A DNA stretch of 56,114 nt, taken from NCBI GenBank assembly GCA_947169885.1, contig CAMVRM010000016.1:1-56114 (forward strand), given 5' to 3'. The DNA is from an uncultured Ruminococcus sp. (GTDB taxonomy: Bacteria; Bacillota; Clostridia; Oscillospirales; Ruminococcaceae). Below the pieces are notes generated by a model. It had not been told where the DNA came from and did no database searches. It saw nothing but the letters and a program-made list of their open reading frames with translations. Of the stretch, positions 51,190 through 56,114 are shown one piece after another (positions within the stretch are counted from its first letter, which is position 1; every line of letters starts with the position of its first letter). The translations under genes were made by a program, and so were the position numbers.

Positions 51190-52257
51190 TCAGAAAGTGT
51201 CAAATTCTTCCTCGCTGTCGAGGATAATGGGGATAGTGTCAACGTCACGCAGGAAAACATAAGGCTTGTCGAAGTGGAAGAACGGTTCACGGCTTACGTT
51301 CTGACAGCCGCCGTCCTCCATTATGCGGATAGTGTCCTCGATAAGGTCAAAGCCAACGTGTGCCATAACGCCTGTGTATGCCATGTGGCGGATATTTACC
51401 TCGGTGACTTTCAGTTCTCCGTTCTTGTCCTCTTTTAAGTCAAAGGAAAGTATGCCGTGCGCTTTAACGCCCAGCTTGTTTTCGAGATATTTTATACATC
51501 TGTCGCAGAAAGCGTTTATCCTGTCCTCGTTGAGAAAACGTCCGAAGTGGGTGTTGCCTGTGACGTGTGAGGGGGCGGCGTTCACCATGACGTATTCAAC
51601 GCATTCGAGCGATGCACCTTTTATGTACTCGCCGTTGTAATAGAGCATCTGGTTCGCCAGATGCCTGCCGGGGAGAAACTCGCTGACGGTGAATTCGGGA
51701 ATATCGGAATTTATGAGAAGCCAGCTTCGGTAGCTGTTTATGTCACGCAGTTTGAGCGAGCCTAAGCCGCCTGTTCCCTGTGTAGCCCTTATCCAGCAGG
51801 GAAAGCCTATCTTGTTCTCAACATCTTCAATGCGTGGGTCGGCATGGGTGACTTTTATGGTCTTTGGAATGAACTCTGTGTCTTCAAGCAGTTCAGCCAT
51901 GACAGATTTGTCTTTGAGCGACTTTGAGAGCAGAGTACAGCCCATGAACACGGGACATGGATACTTTCCGTGCTTGTCGAAGTATGCGCCCCACTGGACT
52001 ATCTCGGCTTCGGGCTGAACGAAAGCATAGTCGATGCCTCTTTCAGCGGTCAGCTTTTCGATAAACGGGAAGTAGTCCTCGGAGGTGCATAAAGGGCATA
52101 CGTAGCGTTCGTCCAGCAGTCCTTTTTCGTAAAAGCCTATCGACTTCTTTTCGATGTCACAGCCGATGAGTTTATAGTCGGGGTGCTTTTCACGTATAAT
52201 TTTAGCTATCGAACGGGGCGTGAGTCCGCCGATGCCTGTTATCAGGATAGTTTTCAT
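51190..52257 (-). CDS. ATP-grasp ligase (carbamoyl-phosphate-synthase-like)
   Basis: The 355-residue protein has the PreATP-grasp Rossmann start ILITGIGGLTPRSIAKII and an ATP-grasp domain with SKSLKDKSVMAELLED, CWIRATQGTGGLGSL (nucleotide loop), HGILSFDLKED and KVTEVNIRH (metal-binding). ATP-grasp enzymes join a carboxylate to an amine or thiol through an acylphosphate. In a polysaccharide operon, next to a PLP enzyme gene, it may attach an amino acid to a sugar; this is inference. Start: ATG 52257 follows CAAGGAGAAG. Confidence 0.88.
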   Translation of the reverse strand: MKTILITGIGGLTPRSIAKIIREKHPDYKLIGCDIEKKSIGFYEKGLLDERYVCPLCTSEDYFPFIEKLTAERGIDYAFVQPEAEIVQWGAYFDKHGKYPCPVFMGCTLLSKSLKDKSVMAELLEDTEFIPKTIKVTHADPRIEDVENKIGFPCWIRATQGTGGLGSLKLRDINSYRSWLLINSDIPEFTVSEFLPGRHLANQMLYYNGEYIKGASLECVEYVMVNAAPSHVTGNTHFGRFLNEDRINAFCDRCIKYLENKLGVKAHGILSFDLKEDKNGELKVTEVNIRHMAYTGVMAHVGFDLIEDTIRIMEDGGCQNVSREPFFHFDKPYVFLRDVDTIPIILDSEEEFDTF

Positions 52258-52299
52258 ACTTATCAGGTCTTCTCCTTGTGCCGAAAAATCGGCTTTTAT

Positions 52300-53334
52300 T
52301 CAGTGCGGAAAGTCTTTCAGCACCGATATTATCCTTTTCATATCTTCCTCGGTGTAACGCTGGTCGCATATGAGCGACAGTTCCGTGTCATAAAGTTCTG
52401 AGCGGCAGTCGGCGTTGGGTTTGCCCCAGTGAACGGGGCAGTAAATGCGCTCATCGGTCAGATGCTGACGAACTTTGTCACGCTTGTCCTTGTCTATGAC
52501 AACAGGCAGGAACAGCGGACAGTCCATGTCATCTATGCCGAACATAGGTTCGATATATCCGATCTCCGACAGCCCCTCGTAAAGCGTTTTTGCGTTGCGC
52601 CGTCTTGCCTGACGGATATTTTCAGCGTCCGCATGAGAAATAATGTTCTCCGATAGTTCATCAATGCGTATACCGCTGTAACGTTCGGCAAGAAGCTTGT
52701 TCGCACGGCTGTACAGTTCTAAAAACCTCGGCTTTTCGGCTTCATCGTGGGAAACAAGATACTCCGCTTTGAGCGACATTGCCGTTTTTTTTGCAGAAAG
52801 ATGATCCTCGGGTACAGTTCCTTTCGGGATATTTTTAAGTTCGGTGTCAGCGCCTGCACACCAGCCGCCGCAAAGTACGGGCAGCCATTTTCTTACAGAA
52901 GCCGCAAGAAAGTCGCTCTGAGGGTGAAACTGTTCACGGCTCAGAAGGCTGTGAGTTATGTCCTCGATGATGATGCCGCCGCGGGCTTTGAACGCCGAAA
53001 GGTCGGGCATCTGCCGCCTGAAACCGAAGTAACTGCACCACAAAACGGCATCTGCGCCGTCAGGTATGACAAGTTCGGTTTTCAGATTTCCGTCAAAATA
53101 AACATCGTAAAAATAAATATCCGCACCGCTCCTGCGGAACGGCTCTATCATGGAATCACAGCAGTAAGAGGGAAGCGCAATGCCGTGTACGTCAGCAGTC
53201 TGTGCGATGACTTCAAGCGCAGTCCTGCCCGAAAAAACGAGTGCTGACGAACGCACTTTCGGAAAGCCTATACCACTGCCGTTTTCCTCATGTGACAGCG
53301 CAAACTCACTGCCGATCTCGGGTGATGCGCTCAT
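52300..53334 (-). CDS. PLP-dependent aminotransferase-like protein (DegT-related)
   Basis: The 344-residue protein has a PLP-enzyme fold type I layout: FSGRTALEVIAQ (substrate/PLP loop), PSYCCDSMIEPFRRSGADIYFYDV, GGIIIEDITHSLLS with the PLP-pairing Asp, and AASVRKWLPVLCGGW with the candidate Schiff-base Lys. It differs from typical sugar aminotransferases in the short C-terminal part. Its stop is separated from the ATP-grasp gene by 42 bp and its start overlaps the acetyltransferase stop by 4 bp (ATGA). It may make an amino sugar; the substrate is unknown. Confidence 0.8.
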   Translation of the reverse strand: MSASPEIGSEFALSHEENGSGIGFPKVRSSALVFSGRTALEVIAQTADVHGIALPSYCCDSMIEPFRRSGADIYFYDVYFDGNLKTELVIPDGADAVLWCSYFGFRRQMPDLSAFKARGGIIIEDITHSLLSREQFHPQSDFLAASVRKWLPVLCGGWCAGADTELKNIPKGTVPEDHLSAKKTAMSLKAEYLVSHDEAEKPRFLELYSRANKLLAERYSGIRIDELSENIISHADAENIRQARRRNAKTLYEGLSEIGYIEPMFGIDDMDCPLFLPVVIDKDKRDKVRQHLTDERIYCPVHWGKPNADCRSELYDTELSLICDQRYTEEDMKRIISVLKDFPH

Positions 53335-53879
53335 GTTCTGCCGCCTTTTTCCATGCGGTCAAAGTCCTCACGCAAAAGTCCCGAAACTTCCAGATCGTGA
53401 TATTCTCCCGACCTGTAAACTGCCTTTCGCCTTATTCCCTCGGGAGTGAAGCCGCACTTTGTATACAGCCCTTTTGATGCGATGTTATAGGTTATCCAGC
53501 TCGCTTCGAGCCTGTTCAGGTTCATCTCATAAAATGTGAAACGTATGAGGGTAAGAAGAACGTCTGATGCGTACCCCTGACGTTTAGGGCAGTTGTCACT
53601 GAGTTTTATGCCGAGGGTGGCTTTGCGGCACTGCCAGTCTATCGCCGACAGCGAAGCCATTCCCAGCTTTTCGCCGGAATGCCTGTCAAGCACGGTGAAG
53701 CGGCGGTTTCGTCCATCGCTCTTTGCTTTGTCGAACCAGTTCATCTGTTCCGACAGGCTGACGGGCATACCCCAGCCGACTACCATTTTCGAGATCTCCT
53801 CGGAGTTGAAAAGTTCCGAGTATAACTGCATATCCTCCTGCTCCATGGGTCGGAGGACGGTCTTTTCTCCTGTCAGCAT
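53331..53879 (-). CDS. GNAT-family N-acetyltransferase
   Basis: The 182-residue protein has the GNAT fold of RimJ/PseH type: TVLRPMEQEDMQLYSELF, FTVLDRHSGEKLGMASL, ATLGIKLSDNCPKRQGYASDVLLTLIRFTF (acetyl-CoA loop), LNRLEASWITYNIASKGLYTKCGF and RKAVYRSGEYHDLEV. PseH-like enzymes acetylate a UDP-amino sugar, which fits its place beside an aminotransferase gene and an initiating transferase gene. Start: ATG 53879 follows CGGAGGAAG. It overlaps the sugar transferase gene by 7 bp. Confidence 0.88.
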   Translation of the reverse strand: MLTGEKTVLRPMEQEDMQLYSELFNSEEISKMVVGWGMPVSLSEQMNWFDKAKSDGRNRRFTVLDRHSGEKLGMASLSAIDWQCRKATLGIKLSDNCPKRQGYASDVLLTLIRFTFYEMNLNRLEASWITYNIASKGLYTKCGFTPEGIRRKAVYRSGEYHDLEVSGLLREDFDRMEKGGRT

Positions 53880-54640
53880 TTTTCTTCCTCCGTAAGCTGT
53901 TGTCTGCGGAACTCGTCAAAATCAATATTGCTCCCCGTTCCACGCACTTCGATATTTTCCGAGCGGAAAACTTTCGTGACAGTCGAGAGTATTATTTTCA
54001 GGTCGCCGAAAAAAGTTATCCTGCTGACATAATCCGTGTCGAAAGCAAAGCGCTTTTCCCAGCCGACAGCGTTTCTGCCGTTTATCTGTGCAAGCCCTGT
54101 AAGCCCGGGGCGAACGTCATGCCTGTGCTGTTCCTTTTCGTTGTAATAAGGCAGATACTGCACCGCAAGCGGACGTGGACCCACAAGTGCCATGTCGCCC
54201 TTTGCGATGTTAAGAAGCTCGGGCAGTTCGTCCAGTGAGGTCTTTCTTATAAAGCGTCCGTAAGCGCCCAGACGTTCGATGTCGGGCAGAAGTTCGCCGT
54301 TTTCGTCACGCTTATTGCTCATGCTCCTGAACTTGACGAGCCTGAAAATGCGTTCCTCACGCCCGGGGCGAGCCTGCACGAAAAACGGTGAACCTTTCAT
54401 TTCATATGCGCCCACTGCCGAAAGGACTGCAAGCAGAGGACTCAGCACCACGAGCGCACCCGTGCTTAAAAAGCAGTCGAGGGGACGTTTGACAAATCGT
54501 TCGTAAGTTCCATACGGCTTGTGACGGATCTCCTTGCCCCATGCTTTTATCTCGTTTATGCGTTCGGCAGTAAATGCGCAGAATGCCGCTCCTGCCGAAA
54601 AAGCGGCGATATGCAAAACAGTCTTACACAGACGTTTCAT
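53873..54640 (-). CDS. Initiating sugar-phosphate transferase (polyprenyl phosphoglycosyltransferase)
   Basis: The 255-residue protein starts polysaccharide units by linking a sugar phosphate to undecaprenyl phosphate. It shows an N-terminal hydrophobic stretch, then RPLDCFLSTGALVVLSPLLAV (membrane re-entrant helix), KFRSMSNKRDENGE, LRKTSLDELPELLN-like IRKTSLDELPELLNIAKGDMALVGPRPL and RPGLTGLAQINGRNAVGWEKR, all bacterial sugar transferase (PglC/WcaJ) hallmarks. It overlaps the aminotransferase gene by 4 bp (ATGA). The donor may be an amino sugar given the neighbours. Confidence 0.95.
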   Translation of the reverse strand: MKRLCKTVLHIAAFSAGAAFCAFTAERINEIKAWGKEIRHKPYGTYERFVKRPLDCFLSTGALVVLSPLLAVLSAVGAYEMKGSPFFVQARPGREERIFRLVKFRSMSNKRDENGELLPDIERLGAYGRFIRKTSLDELPELLNIAKGDMALVGPRPLAVQYLPYYNEKEQHRHDVRPGLTGLAQINGRNAVGWEKRFAFDTDYVSRITFFGDLKIILSTVTKVFRSENIEVRGTGSNIDFDEFRRQQLTEEEKC

Positions 54641-55869
54641 TCAAAACAGCTCCTGACGATCTGAATTATCTTGTCCTGTTCCACGGGGGTCATCTTGTTG
54701 TCTGACGGCAGACACAAGCCTCTCTCGAAGATGTCCTCGCCTACGCTCACGCCGTTTTCCTCAGCGGTCACGAAAGCGTTGTCCTTATAGAGCGGCTGCA
54801 TATGCATCGGTTTCCAGATAGGTCTGCCCTCGGCGTTGCAGGCGGCAAGCGTTTCGAGTATCTCGGTAGGACATGACTTGCCTTTTTGGTGAGTGAACTG
54901 TGCTTTTGTGCCGTCCCTCGACTGCGGACACATGGCATCCTTGTCGATAAGTATGCAGGACAGCCAATAATTTGGAGAGCTGTTTATCTCGTCAAACGGG
55001 TTCATGCTGACAGGCAGACCTTTGAAGCCCTCTTTGTAGCGCTCATATATGGCACGCTTTTGTGCAAGGTGTGTTTCGAGGAAAGGCATCTGTCCCCTCA
55101 CTATCCCTGCTATCATGTTGCTCATGCGGTAATTGAAGCCGACTTCCTCGTGCTGATACCACGGAGCGGCTTCACGGCTCTGAGTTGACCATTTGCGTAT
55201 CTTTTCGGCATCTTCAAAGCTGTCGGTCAGGAACATACCGCCTGATGAACCTGTGATTATCTTATTGCCGTTATAGGAAACGATGTTGTAATCGCCGAGC
55301 GAGCCTGTCTGCCTGCCCTTATAAAGAGCGCCCATGCTTTCAGCGGCATCTTCGATGACAACTGCGCCGTGCTTGTCGCATACTGCACGTATCTCGTCGA
55401 ATTTAGCAGGCGTTCCGTACAGATGTGCAAGCATGACGATCTTCACATCGGGGTAAATTTCAAACGCCCTTTCGAGCGCCGTGGGGGACATATTCCATGT
55501 GTCGGGTTCGGTGTCGATAAAGACCGCCTGTCCGTCCTCATAAGAAACACCGTTGACTGTTGCTCCGAAAGTCATATCGGTGCAGAATACCTTTTTCCCG
55601 AAAAGAGCGCCTTTGTCGGGGGAAGTCCTGCCGTAGAGCTTTTCGGCGGCAAGCCTTACGGAGAGGTGGAGAGCCGCCGTTCCGCAGGAAAGTGCAACAG
55701 CATATCCGCACCCGATGAACTGAGCGGCAGAGTGTTCTATCTCGGTGATATTATCGCCTGCTGTCGTGACCCAGTTCTTCTGAAAAGCGTCATTTATCCA
55801 TTTTATCTCCTCGCCGTGCATAGTTGGTGAGGACAGCCATATCTTCTTTTTGAACGGTTCAAATACCAT
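54637..55869 (-). CDS. DegT/DnrJ/EryC1-family sugar aminotransferase (PglE-like)
   Basis: The 410-residue PLP enzyme transfers an amino group to a keto-sugar nucleotide. Visible are the opening KIWLSSPTMHGEEI, CGTAALHLSVRLA, MTFGATVNGVSYEDGQAVFID, VVIEDAAESMGALYKG and NIVSYNGNKIITGSSGG with the PLP Lys, and NYRMSNMIAGIVRGQ. It is likely first in an amino-sugar pathway whose dehydratase is not in the window. Start: ATG 55869 fits the family N-terminus and leaves a ~60-nt leader; the ATG at 55917 has no ribosome site and is only about 11 nt from the predicted transcript start. Confidence 0.92.
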   Translation of the reverse strand: MVFEPFKKKIWLSSPTMHGEEIKWINDAFQKNWVTTAGDNITEIEHSAAQFIGCGYAVALSCGTAALHLSVRLAAEKLYGRTSPDKGALFGKKVFCTDMTFGATVNGVSYEDGQAVFIDTEPDTWNMSPTALERAFEIYPDVKIVMLAHLYGTPAKFDEIRAVCDKHGAVVIEDAAESMGALYKGRQTGSLGDYNIVSYNGNKIITGSSGGMFLTDSFEDAEKIRKWSTQSREAAPWYQHEEVGFNYRMSNMIAGIVRGQMPFLETHLAQKRAIYERYKEGFKGLPVSMNPFDEINSSPNYWLSCILIDKDAMCPQSRDGTKAQFTHQKGKSCPTEILETLAACNAEGRPIWKPMHMQPLYKDNAFVTAEENGVSVGEDIFERGLCLPSDNKMTPVEQDKIIQIVRSCFE

Positions 55870-55936
55870 TTCTAACCATTTCCAATCATTCCCAGTCTTT
55901 CGCTTTGTGCAGTTCATTTATAAACATTCAGAATAT

Positions 55937-55965
55937 ATTATACCAAAAAACCACGCAGATGTCAA
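55937..55965 (-). promoter_or_regulatory. Consensus promoter of the polysaccharide operon
   Basis: TTGACA (55960-55965), 17 bp, TATAAT (55937-55942), minus strand. No other promoter of similar strength was seen inside the ten-gene run. Confidence 0.88.
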
Positions 55966-55969
55966 CTTT

Positions 55970-56090
55970 AAATAAGAATTAAGAATTAAGAAATAAGAGA
56001 TAATAAATAAGAAATAATAAATAAGAAATAAGAAATAATGTGCGCCTTCGGCGTTATTAAAAAATAAGAAATAAGAAATAATGTGTTCGC
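55970..56090. repeat. AT-rich polypurine repeats AATAAGAAATAAGAA
   Basis: Repeated A/G-rich units, with a small GTGCGCC-TTC-GGCG hairpin and a TTCGC-TTCG run. Similar strings occur at 10255-10285. No gene is present. Confidence 0.7.
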
Positions 56091-56114
56091 TTCGTTCATG
56101 GGGGTCTAAATAAA

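Overview
The window looks like chromosome from a Gram-positive Clostridia bacterium of the Oscillospiraceae, most like Ruminococcus. This is inferred from RNase Y, a DUF4317 gene, strong AGGAGG-type ribosome sites, textbook TTGACA-N17-TATAAT promoters, AWFT-type secreted proteins and an EpsG-type polysaccharide cluster. No rRNA, tRNA or CRISPR array was seen. Most genes are housekeeping; three parts are accessory.

Region 1 (1-5.0 kb, minus strand) is the decayed end of a mobile element. An intact large serine recombinase is followed by the 3' remnant of a second one. The remnant abuts, and has truncated, a gene for a membrane-anchored AWFT-motif protein, whose intact paralogue lies next to it.

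Region 2 (5.0-17.5 kb) carries a DUF4317 gene, ybaK, a small membrane protein, mgtE, an aldo/keto reductase, a ribbon-helix-helix regulator, clpB and the NAD operon nrtR-nadB-nadC. Two copies of a ~350-bp hairpin-rich non-coding repeat sit before ybaK and after the reductase gene.

Region 3 (17.7-28.1 kb) is signalling. A minus-strand pair encodes a sugar-binding lipoprotein and a membrane GGDEF-like protein, with no ABC transporter parts. Divergent from it is a six-gene plus-strand operon: a zinc-ribbon/leucine-rich-repeat protein, a Ser/Thr kinase, a von Willebrand A protein, a PP2C phosphatase, a membrane diguanylate cyclase, and a protein joining a zinc-less cytidine-deaminase-like domain to twelve GYPQQ repeats. 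The kinase-vWA-PP2C core matches the TerY-P (YegI/YegL/YegK) triad; the other three genes extend it. This is the best candidate for an undescribed system.

Region 4 (28.1-38.4 kb, minus strand) holds a possible small RNA, mntP behind a yybP-ykoY-type manganese riboswitch, an AraC regulator, and a run rny - O-antigen-ligase-like - DUF6106-like - acpS - nnr, plus a cation diffusion facilitator. Region 5 (38.7-44.5 kb, plus strand) is a two-component system and an ABC transporter, separated by an 890-bp repeat-filled spacer.

Region 6 (44.6-55.9 kb, minus strand) is a ten-gene surface-polysaccharide operon driven by one consensus promoter. It encodes an aminotransferase, initiating sugar transferase, acetyltransferase, second PLP enzyme, ATP-grasp ligase, GT4, fused GT11-GT2, EpsG polymerase, flippase and nucleotidyltransferase.
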